A stretch of 64,000 nucleotides of DNA from Pararhizobium antarcticum (GTDB lineage Bacteria; Pseudomonadota; Alphaproteobacteria; Rhizobiales; Rhizobiaceae). Location: assembly GCF_001885585.1 (NCBI RefSeq), contig NZ_LSRP01000129.1:124001-188000 (forward strand). The letters are read 5' to 3'. The notes under the pieces were generated by a model that saw only the letters and a list, made by a program, of their open reading frames with translations, was not told where the DNA came from and searched no databases. The translations under genes were made by a program, and so were the position numbers. The stretch's first letter is position 1, and each line of letters begins with the position of its first letter. Of the stretch, positions 33,830 through 42,058 are shown in pieces.

Positions 33830-34792
33830 ATGACAGTTTCGACCCTGAACCGGACACTTTCGCCGAACGGCTTGCTGGTCGAGCGCCACTGGCAGGAACT
33901 GGCGTCGAAACGCCGGCTCTATACCTGGCTCTGCCTCGGCCTGCTGGCAATTGCCCTGTCCGGCTCGCTCTGGTTTGCCAATGAGACGAATTCCGGAAAA
34001 TTCTTCGATCGCCTGCCCTATTTCTTCGATTTCGTCGAGGATCTGGTCCCGCGCGATGGCATGGAGATCCTCCGCGCCATGTTCGATCTGCCCTCTCCTT
34101 ATGATGACGGCAGTTTCAAATACAACTATCCCGAGGGCCGGCTCTATCTCACCGACACGCTCTATGTGCCGGAGTATTTTCACAAGATGCTGGAAACGCT
34201 GAACATTGCCATCCTAGCGACTTTCATCGGGATGTTCTTCGGTTTCATCCTGTGTTTTCTCGCGGCTCGAAATCTGGTGCCGAACCCGTGGGTCAGGGGG
34301 CCGGTTCGCCGCATCATGGAACTGTTGCGGGCCTTTCCGGAAGTCGTGATCGCCGGTTTTTTTCTGGCCATCCTTTCCCTCGGCCCCATCCCGGCCATCA
34401 TCGCCGTGTCGATCCACACGATCGGCGCTCTCGGCAAGATGTTTTTCGAAGTGGTCGAGAATGCCGACATGAAGCCGGAGGAAGGTTTGCGGGCTGCGGG
34501 CGGCAACTGGATCGAGCGGGTCTGGTTCGGCATCGTTCCGCAGGTTCTCCCGAATTTCACCAGCTATTTCCTGATGCGGCTGGAAATCAACGTCCGGGCT
34601 TCAACGATCATCGGCGCCGTCGGCGGTGGGGGTATCGGTGAGTTGCTGCGGCTGTCGATCGGCCAGGGGCATGAGGCAAAGACGCTGGCCATCGTCATCC
34701 TTCTGTTCACCACCATCTTTGCCGTCGATCAGTTTTCTGCATGGCTGCGCCGCCGCCTCGTCGGCGATCAGGCCTTCCAGCTCGCGCATTAG
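33830..34792 (+). CDS. phnE1: PhnE1, phosphonate ABC transporter permease
   Basis: This 320-residue permease has a TM1 (RLYTWLCLGLLAIALSGSLW), an extracytoplasmic loop of about 75 residues, and then a core of five segments with the EAA-type loop MKPEEGLRAAGGNWIERVWF. The motif STIIGAVGGGGIGELL is typical of PhnE. It pairs with PhnE2 next to it. GGAG precedes the chosen ATG. Confidence 0.93.
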   Translation: MTVSTLNRTLSPNGLLVERHWQELASKRRLYTWLCLGLLAIALSGSLWFANETNSGKFFDRLPYFFDFVEDLVPRDGMEILRAMFDLPSPYDDGSFKYNYPEGRLYLTDTLYVPEYFHKMLETLNIAILATFIGMFFGFILCFLAARNLVPNPWVRGPVRRIMELLRAFPEVVIAGFFLAILSLGPIPAIIAVSIHTIGALGKMFFEVVENADMKPEEGLRAAGGNWIERVWFGIVPQVLPNFTSYFLMRLEINVRASTIIGAVGGGGIGELLRLSIGQGHEAKTLAIVILLFTTIFAVDQFSAWLRRRLVGDQAFQLAH

Positions 34793-34802
34793 GAACCATG
34801 CT

Positions 34803-36311
34803 ATGATGTCCTTGAATTCGTCGGAGATGGAAGCGATCGCATCGCGGCATCCAGACCTGCTTCAGTCTTCCGGCTGGAAGCGCTTCCGAACGGCGCTGTT
34901 CTGCGTCGTCATCGGCTTTTACCTGGTCTACAGCTGGTGGTTCTTCGCCATCGGGCATGTCCTTGGCAATGCAAACTGGTCGATTGCCGGGAGCTACCTT
35001 GCCGACTGGGTCTCCTACGAGGTGCGCCCTGACATCGCGGTGGCGCCCGATGGCAGCATGCAGATCGCCTATCCGCGCTTTTCGCCGCTCGGAAAAAATC
35101 CGGATCCGGACTGGGTCCGTCTCGAACGCGAGACCGTCACACGCACAGTCGAGGTGCCGGTCGAAACCGGAAAGCAGCCGAGCACAAGCGGTTCCTCCTT
35201 CAGTTTCATGGCACCCAACGCAGCGACCGGTGCCGCATCCTCTGCCGCCGAGCCGCAGTCTCGCCGCGAAACCGTGACGGAAGAGGTCGTCAGCCGTGCA
35301 GTCGTCACCTATGACAGCGCCACGGAAATCCGGGTCGCGGCAAATGAAGTCCGCGCCACCCATGATGGTGAGACGCTTGTCGCGCGCATCGACGGCAGAG
35401 AGACGGTCGAGCCGCTGACGGCGCTGCCGGCATGGGCCACGCAAAAGCGTTCGGGGGAAAAGATCACCCTGTCTTTCGGTGCAGCCGGCTGGGCCGAGAT
35501 TGACGCGGATGAGGTCAGCATCCGGAACCGCTTTTTCGGCTGGGCGAACTTCATCTTCGACACCAATTCTCCCTTCTTCGGAAAGTCCGCGTCCGAAGTC
35601 TTCGGCCTGCTGACCAGCGGCGAACGGCTCGACCCGGCGCATAGCAATCTTTCGCTGGCGTGGGACAACATTCTCTACAATGCGGAATGGCAGCATCTCG
35701 ACGTCTGGACAAAGCTCCTGCAGACCATTGTCATGGCCTTTGTCGGCACGCTGTTTGCCTCGATCATCGCCTTTCCGCTGTGTTTCATTGCGGCGCGCAA
35801 CATTACCCGCAACCGGCTGCTCAATCAGCTGACGAAACGCTTTTTCGATTTCCTGCGCTCCGTCGACATGCTGATCTGGGCGCTGTTTTTCACCCGCGCC
35901 TTTGGTCCGGGGCCACTCGCCGGCATGTCGGCAATCTTCTTCACCGATACCGGAACGCTTGGAAAACTCTATGCCGAGGCGCTCGAAAACATCGATGACA
36001 AGCAGCGCGAGGGCGTGAAGTCGGTTGGTGCTGCGCCGCTTGCGGTGCAGCGGTTCGGCGTTCTGCCGCAGGTGCTGCCGGTATTTGCCAGCCAGGCGCT
36101 GTATTTCTGGGAATCCAACACGCGTTCGGCAACAATCATCGGTGCGGTCGGCGCCGGCGGCATCGGCCTCAAGCTCTGGGAAGCCATGCGGACCAATTCC
36201 GACTGGGAAAATGTTGCCTATATGGTTATCCTGATTCTCATCGTGGTGTTCATTTTCGATGGTCTGTCCAATGCCTTGCGCTCGCGCCTGATCGGGCAAA
36301 AGATGCATTGA
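34803..36311 (+). CDS. phnE2: PhnE2, phosphonate ABC transporter permease with large extracytoplasmic domain
   Basis: This 502-residue protein is much longer than an ordinary PhnE. TM1 is near residues 28-50 and the permease core begins near residue 305, so about 250 residues lie outside the membrane. That segment is Thr/Val/Glu-rich with two related stretches (ERETVTRTVEVPVET and RRETVTEEVVSRAVV). The core has the EAA-type loop DDKQREGVKSVGAAPLAVQR and the STIIGAVGAGGIGLKL motif of PhnE. It starts ten bases after phnE1 with AGGA upstream. The insert may help bind PhnD; that is an inference. Confidence 0.92.
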   Translation: MMSLNSSEMEAIASRHPDLLQSSGWKRFRTALFCVVIGFYLVYSWWFFAIGHVLGNANWSIAGSYLADWVSYEVRPDIAVAPDGSMQIAYPRFSPLGKNPDPDWVRLERETVTRTVEVPVETGKQPSTSGSSFSFMAPNAATGAASSAAEPQSRRETVTEEVVSRAVVTYDSATEIRVAANEVRATHDGETLVARIDGRETVEPLTALPAWATQKRSGEKITLSFGAAGWAEIDADEVSIRNRFFGWANFIFDTNSPFFGKSASEVFGLLTSGERLDPAHSNLSLAWDNILYNAEWQHLDVWTKLLQTIVMAFVGTLFASIIAFPLCFIAARNITRNRLLNQLTKRFFDFLRSVDMLIWALFFTRAFGPGPLAGMSAIFFTDTGTLGKLYAEALENIDDKQREGVKSVGAAPLAVQRFGVLPQVLPVFASQALYFWESNTRSATIIGAVGAGGIGLKLWEAMRTNSDWENVAYMVILILIVVFIFDGLSNALRSRLIGQKMH

Positions 36312-36451
36312 ATCGGGTATTCGAACTTTAACGCCGGACAGGGTCCCGGCATCACGATATCGTCACTAAAACCTCGTAGCGGCACGGTCACGCTCTGTTC
36401 AACGTCTGCGCTGCGGATATCCAGTCATAGCCTCGTAAGGGAACGACGCTT

Positions 36452-37171
36452 TTGCGTTACGCATTGTATTTCACCCCGCCCGAAGATCACCCGCTTTCGC
36501 AGGCGGCCCAAAACTGGCTGGGCAGCAATCCCTTCCGCGACGGCGTCTTCTCCCAGGCGACCGTGCCCGGTTTTGCAGCGGAGGAATTGCGCGACCTGAC
36601 GGCCGATCCGCGCCGCTACGGTTTTCACGGCACGCTGAAAGCGCCTTTCGAACTGGCTGAAGGCAGGACGGAAGCGCAGCTTCTGCAGGCTCTGGACGCA
36701 TTTTCGGCGGACTGCGCCGCGTTCGAGATCCCAGAAATGACGCTTGGCCAGCTCGGGCCGTTTTTCGCTCTGGTGCCGCAGGGAGAATGCGCCGCTCTGC
36801 GGGCCTTCGCCGACCATTTGGTCCTTGGCTTCGAGCCGTTCCGCGCGCCGCTGTGCGAAGCCGACATTGCACGGCGCAAGCCTGATGAATTGACGCAAAG
36901 CGGCCGCACGAACCTGATGACATGGGGCTATCCCTATGTTTTCGAGGAATTCCGATTCCACATGACGCTCACCGGAAAAGTGCCGGCCGATCGCCGCGCC
37001 GCAATGCGTGCGGTGCTCGAAGATCTTTTCGGCGCCTTTATCGGCCAGCCCCTGCCTGTCGATACGGTGGCGCTGTTCGTCGAGCCGCAGCGCGGTGCGC
37101 CGTTTTCCGTGCATTCCCTTTTGCCGCTCGGCGGCACGTCCAAACGAAAGATATCCCGCTATGACCGCTGA
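36452..37171 (+). CDS. DUF1045 phosphonate-operon protein (2H phosphoesterase-like)
   Basis: This 239-residue protein carries two H-x-T motifs, HGTLKAPF near residue 58 and HMTLTGKV near 170, the hallmark of the 2H phosphoesterase fold. The family is found beside phnM and phnN in proteobacterial phn clusters and has no settled role. The start is TTG, since no ATG fits; AAGGGA lies 9 bases upstream. Its end overlaps phnM by 11 bases. A cyclic-phosphate substrate would fit the pathway, which makes a ribosyl 1,2-cyclic phosphate. Confidence 0.85.
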   Translation: MRYALYFTPPEDHPLSQAAQNWLGSNPFRDGVFSQATVPGFAAEELRDLTADPRRYGFHGTLKAPFELAEGRTEAQLLQALDAFSADCAAFEIPEMTLGQLGPFFALVPQGECAALRAFADHLVLGFEPFRAPLCEADIARRKPDELTQSGRTNLMTWGYPYVFEEFRFHMTLTGKVPADRRAAMRAVLEDLFGAFIGQPLPVDTVALFVEPQRGAPFSVHSLLPLGGTSKRKISRYDR

Positions 37172-38300
37172 ACTCGTTTTGTCCAACGCCATGATCGTTC
37201 TTGAAGACGAGATCATTGCCGGTTCCGTTCTGATCCGGGATGGGCTGATCGTCGATATTTCCGCAGGGGCCAGCCGTTCCGGAGAGGATTTCGAGGGCGA
37301 CTATCTGGTTCCCGGCCTTGTCGAGCTGCACACGGACCATCTTGAATCGCATTATTCGCCGCGACCGGGCGTGCGCTGGCTGAAGATGGCGGCGATCCAG
37401 GCGCATGACGCGCAGATTGCCACTGCCGGGATCACGACCGTGTTCGACTGCCTGCGCATGGGCTCCGATGAGGATGGCGGTTTCGAGACAGGCGAAATGC
37501 GCGAGATGGCCGATGCGCTGGCGCTGGCCGCCAGGGAAAACCGCCTGCGCGCCGATCACCGCATCCATCTGCGCTGCGAGGTCTCGACCGACAATGTTCT
37601 GGAGCAATTCCAGGAATTCGAGAACGATCCGCAGGTTGGTCTGGTCTCGCTGATGGACCATGCGCCTGGCCAGCGCCAGTTCCAGACGATGGAACAGTAC
37701 ACGCTGTACTACAAGACCAAGCGGGGTCTCTCCGACGATGCGTTTGATGCGTTCGTGGCGCGCCAAAAGGCCTTGTCGGAAAAATATGCCGCACCGCATC
37801 GTTCCGAAATCGTCCGTGCCTGTGCTGCGCGCGGCATCGCTGTGGCCAGCCATGACGATGCGACGCTGGAGCATGTCGAAGAATCGGTAGGTTTCGGCAT
37901 CCGCCTGGCGGAGTTTCCCACCAGCGTCGAGGCCGCCGAAGCCTCGCACAGGGCCGGCCTCAGCGTCCTGATGGGCGCCCCGAATATTGTCCGCGGCCGG
38001 TCTCATTCGGGCAATATCGCTGCCCGCGATCTGGCTGCCCGCGGCGTTCTCGATGTCCTGTCTTCGGATTACGTGCCGTTCAGCCTGATCCAGGCACCGT
38101 TCGTTCTCTCCGACGAGCTGGAAACCGTCAGCCTGCCGCAGGCGCTGGCGATGGTCACGGCCACGCCGGCGCGGACCGTCGGACTGGACGATCGTGGTCG
38201 CATCGCAGCCGGTCTGCGGGCCGATATCGTCCGTGTCCATCGCTCCAGCGGCATTCCGGTCGTGCGGTCCGTCTGGCGCGAAGGTCGACGGGTCGCCTGA
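37161..38300 (+). CDS. phnM: PhnM, ribosyl-phosphonate triphosphate pyrophosphohydrolase
   Basis: This 379-residue metal-dependent amidohydrolase-fold enzyme removes diphosphate from 5-triphosphoribosyl phosphonate before C-P cleavage. The metal motif HTDHLESH (residues 57-64) is present, followed by the family segments SPRPGVRWLKMAAIQAHDAQ and MDHAPGQRQF. The closing GLRADIVRV is also present. It is coupled to DUF1045 by overlap and to phnN by a TGATG junction. Confidence 0.95.
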   Translation: MTAELVLSNAMIVLEDEIIAGSVLIRDGLIVDISAGASRSGEDFEGDYLVPGLVELHTDHLESHYSPRPGVRWLKMAAIQAHDAQIATAGITTVFDCLRMGSDEDGGFETGEMREMADALALAARENRLRADHRIHLRCEVSTDNVLEQFQEFENDPQVGLVSLMDHAPGQRQFQTMEQYTLYYKTKRGLSDDAFDAFVARQKALSEKYAAPHRSEIVRACAARGIAVASHDDATLEHVEESVGFGIRLAEFPTSVEAAEASHRAGLSVLMGAPNIVRGRSHSGNIAARDLAARGVLDVLSSDYVPFSLIQAPFVLSDELETVSLPQALAMVTATPARTVGLDDRGRIAAGLRADIVRVHRSSGIPVVRSVWREGRRVA

Positions 38301-38902
38301 TGTCCGGGCAGGTGAAGGCGCCGGCCATGCCCCGGCCCGGAACGATGATCGTCGTCGTCGGCCCGAGCGGTGCGGGCAAGGACAGCGTCATCGATTTTGC
38401 CCTGAAGCGGCTTGGACGGCACGAGACTCTGCATCTCGTCCAGCGCGCCATTACGCGATCGCCCGATGCCGGCGGTGAAGACCACGAAAGCGTTTCTCCT
38501 GCCGAGTTCGACGCCCGGCTGTGTGCGGACGGATTTGCGGTGGCCTGGGAGGCGCACGGACTGAAATATGGCATTCCGAGGAGCGCGGTCGAGCGCATCG
38601 GTGCCGGCCAGACCCTCATCGCCAATGGCAGTCGTGCGGCACTTGCGCAGTTTCGCCGGGTCTTTCCGCGGCTGGTGATCGTGCAGATCACGGCTGCGAC
38701 AGAGGTCTTGGCTGCGCGCCTGATTGCAAGGGGGCGGGAGAGCGAGGCGGATATCAGGCGACGGCTATCGCGTCAGGCGCCGGAGATTACGGAGAAGGAT
38801 GTGACCGTCATCGACAATAGCGGCCCGCTCGACATCGCGGGTGAACACTTCGCCAAACTCGTCGCGGACCGGGCCCTCGGGATGACATTCGACAGCCGTT
38901 AG
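38300..38902 (+). CDS. phnN: PhnN, ribose 1,5-bisphosphate phosphokinase
   Basis: This 200-residue guanylate-kinase-like enzyme phosphorylates ribose 1,5-bisphosphate to PRPP, the last step of C-P lyase salvage. The P-loop is GPSGAGKDS (residues 21-29); the family motifs RAITRSPDAGGEDHESVSPA and ANGSRAALAQFRRVFP follow. It is the last phn gene. Nearly abutting it and convergent is the idonate dehydrogenase gene, with only 40 bases between stops and no strong terminator visible. Confidence 0.93.
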   Translation: MSGQVKAPAMPRPGTMIVVVGPSGAGKDSVIDFALKRLGRHETLHLVQRAITRSPDAGGEDHESVSPAEFDARLCADGFAVAWEAHGLKYGIPRSAVERIGAGQTLIANGSRAALAQFRRVFPRLVIVQITAATEVLAARLIARGRESEADIRRRLSRQAPEITEKDVTVIDNSGPLDIAGEHFAKLVADRALGMTFDSR

Positions 38903-38942
38903 CCTCAACGATCTGGTTTTGCAGGCCGGCCCGGCAGCGTCG

Positions 38943-39974
38943 TCAAAAAGCGATCTGCACCTTCATCGAGCGGCTGCGATCGCCGGCCGTGTCGAAGGCC
39001 CTGACCGCCTCCTCCAGCGGGAAGATTTCGGTGAGCAGGGGTTTCACATCGACACGCCGCTGGTTGATCAGCGAAACCGCGAGCGCAAATTCCTCGTGGA
39101 ACCGGAAGGTGCCGCGCATGTCGATCTCCTTGGAAACGACGAGGTTCTGCGGAATGGAGACATCGCCGCCCAGGCCGAGCTGTATCAGGATGCCGCGTGG
39201 TTTGAGGACCTCGAGCCCTGAGCGCACGGCGCGCTCGTTGCCGGACGCCTCGAACATCACGTCGAAATATCCCTTGTTGGCGGAATAGGCAGCAAGCGCC
39301 TCGCTTTCGGTGGCGACGTTGATCGTCCGGTCGGCGCCAACGGCGCGCGCCTTGCCGAGCACGGCATCCATGACGTCGGTGGCGACGATTTCCTGTGCGC
39401 CATGGGCACGCGCGGCGAGGATGCAGAGTGCGCCGATCGGGCCGCAGCCGGTGACCAACACCTTCTTGCCCAGCAGCGATCCGGCCCGGTTGACGGCATG
39501 CAGCGTCACCGCAAACGGCTCGGCAAAGGCGGCTTCGTTGATCGAAACCCCGGCGGCCACCGTGTGGCACTGCCAGCTTTCGGCAATCAGGCGCTGTCGG
39601 AACGCGCCCTGAATGTGCGGCATCGGCATGGCGCTGCCATAGAAGCGCATGTAGAGGCAGTGGTTCTGCAGCCCCTTCAGGCAATAGTCGCACTGGCCAC
39701 AGGGCCGGCTTGGCGAAACTGCGACGCGGTCGCCGATGGCAAGTCCGGAGACACCGGTTCCGAGCGCCTTGATGGTGCCGGCAACCTCGTGGCCGAGGAT
39801 CATCGGCTGGCGCAGGCGGATCGCGCCGAAGCCGCCGTGATTGTAGTAGTGCAGGTCCGAGCCGCATATGCCGCCGGCTTCGATCGCAACCTCGACCTGG
39901 CCCTCCGCCGGCGTTCCGGTCTCGGTCTCCTCGATGCGCAGGTCCCTTGCAGCATGGATGACGATCGATTTCAC
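38943..39974 (-). CDS. idnD: L-idonate 5-dehydrogenase, zinc-dependent
   Basis: This 343-residue medium-chain dehydrogenase, exactly the E. coli IdnD length, oxidises L-idonate to 5-ketogluconate. Catalytic zinc residues are in GGICGSDLHYY and ILGHEVAG. The structural zinc site is CGQCDYCLKGLQNHC and the NAD motif VTGCGPIGAL. I chose the GTG at 39974, 8 bases after AGGAG; upstream codons come from the ribosome-binding region. It follows the 2-ketoacid reductase by 11 bases and should share its operator. Its product is the substrate of the dehydrogenase at 23.4 kb, on the far side of the phn block. Confidence 0.9.
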   Translation of the reverse strand: MKSIVIHAARDLRIEETETGTPAEGQVEVAIEAGGICGSDLHYYNHGGFGAIRLRQPMILGHEVAGTIKALGTGVSGLAIGDRVAVSPSRPCGQCDYCLKGLQNHCLYMRFYGSAMPMPHIQGAFRQRLIAESWQCHTVAAGVSINEAAFAEPFAVTLHAVNRAGSLLGKKVLVTGCGPIGALCILAARAHGAQEIVATDVMDAVLGKARAVGADRTINVATESEALAAYSANKGYFDVMFEASGNERAVRSGLEVLKPRGILIQLGLGGDVSIPQNLVVSKEIDMRGTFRFHEEFALAVSLINQRRVDVKPLLTEIFPLEEAVRAFDTAGDRSRSMKVQIAF

Positions 39975-39985
39975 AGGCGTTCTCC

Positions 39986-40927
39986 TCAAGCGACCGGTGT
40001 CAGAAGATCGGCGCCGGCAAAATGGGCGGCAAGGTTGTCGCGCACAAGCCTGCCCATGGCCTGCCGGGTCTCGACCGTACCACTGCCATGATGGGGATGC
40101 AGCACGACATTCTGCAGAGTGGCGAAGCGTGGATCGATCGTCGGCTCGTTGCGGAAAACGTCGAGGCCGGCACCCCGGATCTGGCCCTTTTCCAGGGCTT
40201 CGAGCAGTGCCGTCTCATCGACCGTCGTGCCGCGGGAGACGTTGATCAGGATGCCGTCGGGCCCGAGCGCCGAAAGCACCTTGGCGTCAATCAGGTCCTT
40301 CGTGCCTTCGCCGCCGGAGACGATGACGATGAGGAAATCCGCCCAGTCTGCGAGCCCCGCTGCGCTGTCAAAATAGCGATGCGCGATATCGGCTTTCTTG
40401 GAGCGGCTCGTATAGGCGATCTCGCAATCGAAGCCACCGGCGCGCCGGGCGATTGCCTGGCCGATCCGGCCCATGCCGGCAATGCCGACCTTCTTGCCGC
40501 AGACCCGGGTCAGAAGCGGCATGCCGCCTTTCGCCCAGGATCCGTCGCGCACGAAGCGGTCGGCCTGCGGGATCTGGCGGGCAGTCGCCAGCATCAGGGC
40601 AATGGCCAGATCGGCAACGTCATCCGTCAGCACGTCGGGCGTGTTGGTGACCTTGATGCCATGGGCGCGTGCATAGGAAAGATCGATCGCATCGGTGCCG
40701 ACGCCGTAGCAGGACACGAGCTCGAGTTTCGGGAAGCGTCGCATCAGTTCAGCGGAGGCACCAAGCTCACCGCGCGTGGCGATGGCCCGGACATTGATGG
40801 CGATGCTGTCGATCAACACATCCCTGTCCGGCGCTTCCCACAGCCGGTGTGCAGTATAGGCGGCGTCGATCGCCTCCATGTCCCATGCGGGATAGGCGCC
40901 GACCATGGCAATTTCCGGTTTCGTCAT
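39986..40927 (-). CDS. D-2-hydroxyacid dehydrogenase (2-ketogluconate/glyoxylate reductase-like)
   Basis: This 313-residue NAD(P)-dependent dehydrogenase has the Rossmann motif GIAGMGRIGQAIA, catalytic Arg in NVSRGTTVDE, Glu in FRNEP and His in PHHGSGT. SCYGVGTDAIDL and NTPDVLTDDVADLAIAL are typical of the GhrB/2-ketogluconate reductase group, which reduces 2-keto-D-gluconate to gluconate. Beside idnD and under a gluconate-type operator, that substrate is the best guess; glyoxylate or hydroxypyruvate are alternatives. GGGAGGGAACG precedes the ATG. Confidence 0.87.
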   Translation of the reverse strand: MTKPEIAMVGAYPAWDMEAIDAAYTAHRLWEAPDRDVLIDSIAINVRAIATRGELGASAELMRRFPKLELVSCYGVGTDAIDLSYARAHGIKVTNTPDVLTDDVADLAIALMLATARQIPQADRFVRDGSWAKGGMPLLTRVCGKKVGIAGMGRIGQAIARRAGGFDCEIAYTSRSKKADIAHRYFDSAAGLADWADFLIVIVSGGEGTKDLIDAKVLSALGPDGILINVSRGTTVDETALLEALEKGQIRGAGLDVFRNEPTIDPRFATLQNVVLHPHHGSGTVETRQAMGRLVRDNLAAHFAGADLLTPVA

Positions 40928-40956
40928 CGTTCCCTCCCAGAAGCCTGTTGACCTTC

Positions 40957-40984
40957 CATATGTTATCGATAACATTAAAGTCAA
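40957..40984. promoter_or_regulatory. Divergent promoter with operator ATGTTATCGATAACAT (40960-40975)
   Basis: A perfect 16-bp palindrome, identical to the one at 23366. On the minus strand it lies between TTGACT (40984-40979) and CATATG (40962-40957), a 16-base spacer, so a bound repressor would block the reductase-idnD promoter. It is 107 bases upstream of the plus-strand dehydrogenase gene and may control both directions. Confidence 0.8.
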
Positions 40985-41081
40985 GAGTGTCGTGATGAGC
41001 CTGTTTTGTGCCGATCGGTGTAGACTGGCCGGACGATGACGAGGCGCCGGCCAATGGTCGGCGGAGACGGAGGGAGACAAA

Positions 41082-41972
41082 ATGACAGAGGCAGCAGCAC
41101 AGTCGGTTGCGGTGATCGGTGCGGGTATAATGGGCTCGGCAATTGCCGCGCGGTTGATCGAGACCGGCCAGCGCGTCACGATCTTCGACCTGGATGCTGC
41201 CAAGGTGCAGGTGCTGGTCGACAAGGGCGGGCTTGCCGCGGGTTCAGCGGCAGAGGCGACACGGCAGAGCGATTTCGTGATTCTCAGCCTCAACCATGCC
41301 AACATCGTTCGCGCGGCGGTTTTCGGGCCGGCGGGCGTTGCCGAGGCAGCGACTGCGCAAAAGATCCTGATCGACATGTCCTCGATCGATCCCGCGGAAA
41401 CGGCGCAGATGGCCGAAAAGCTCGGACGCGAGACCGGCATGAAATGGGTCGATTGCCCCTTGTCCGGCGGCGTTCCAGGCGCGCTTTTCGGTCGCTTGAC
41501 CGTCATGGCCGGTGGCCTTGAGGCCGATTTCGAGCGGGCGCGCGCCGTCATGCAGCATTTGTGCCGCAACTATACATTGATGGGACCGAACGGGGCAGGG
41601 CAAACGGTCAAGCTGATCAACCAGCTGTTCTGCGCCGTGCTGTTCCAGGCAACGGCGGAGGCCGTGAAGATTGCCGAGGCGGGTGGTGTCGATGCTGCCG
41701 TCATTCCGGCGGCGCTTGCCGGGGGACGGGCGGATTCGGCGATCCTGCAGGAATTCATGGGCAAGTTCGCAGCGCGCGATTACACGCCAACAGGACGTAT
41801 CGACAACATGCTGAAGGATCTCGATTCGCTGCAGGCCTTTGCGTTGAAAACCAAGACGCCGATGCCGATGACCGGACAGGTGGTGGAAATTCACCGCCTG
41901 CTCTGCGCTGCTGGCCTTGGGGGCCGCGACTCAGCTGAAATGATGCGGCTTCTGGACGGTTCTTTCGCGTGA
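41082..41972 (+). CDS. Beta-hydroxyacid dehydrogenase (3-hydroxyisobutyrate/tartronate semialdehyde reductase family)
   Basis: This 296-residue enzyme has the NAD(P) motif VIGAGIMGSAIAARL at the N-terminus, the substrate motif DCPLSGGVPGA and catalytic Lys in GAGQTVKLINQ. The family includes GarR, 3-hydroxyisobutyrate dehydrogenase and GLYR-type reductases. It is divergent from the ketoacid reductase and precedes the sugar ABC operon, so a sugar-acid-derived semialdehyde is likely. GGAGGGAGACAAA precedes its ATG. Substrate not determinable by eye. Confidence 0.88.
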   Translation: MTEAAAQSVAVIGAGIMGSAIAARLIETGQRVTIFDLDAAKVQVLVDKGGLAAGSAAEATRQSDFVILSLNHANIVRAAVFGPAGVAEAATAQKILIDMSSIDPAETAQMAEKLGRETGMKWVDCPLSGGVPGALFGRLTVMAGGLEADFERARAVMQHLCRNYTLMGPNGAGQTVKLINQLFCAVLFQATAEAVKIAEAGGVDAAVIPAALAGGRADSAILQEFMGKFAARDYTPTGRIDNMLKDLDSLQAFALKTKTPMPMTGQVVEIHRLLCAAGLGGRDSAEMMRLLDGSFA

Positions 41973-42000
41973 CAAATTTTGAGGGCGTGATCGTGCGCCC

Positions 42001-42030
42001 TTGACACACTAAATATGTTAGCGATAACAT
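42001..42030 (+). promoter_or_regulatory. Promoter with GntR/LacI-type operator ATGTTAGCGATAACAT (42015-42030)
   Basis: TTGACA (42001-42006), a 17-base spacer and ATAACA (42024-42029) form a good sigma-70 promoter, and the palindrome overlaps its spacer and -10. The operator differs by one base from the perfect site. It is 29 bases before the ABC operon start, a textbook repressor arrangement. Confidence 0.82.
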
Positions 42031-42058
42031 AAATCATCGACCGGCTTTGGGAGGAGCA

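Noticed and set aside
32768-34183. 471-codon minus-strand frame over phnD-phnE1
   Set aside because: It spans two clear plus-strand genes and their gap, and reads as composition-driven sequence.
34707-36308. 533-codon minus-strand frame over phnE2
   Set aside because: phnE2 carries the PhnE permease motifs; the antisense product is Arg/Gly/Asp-rich without structure.
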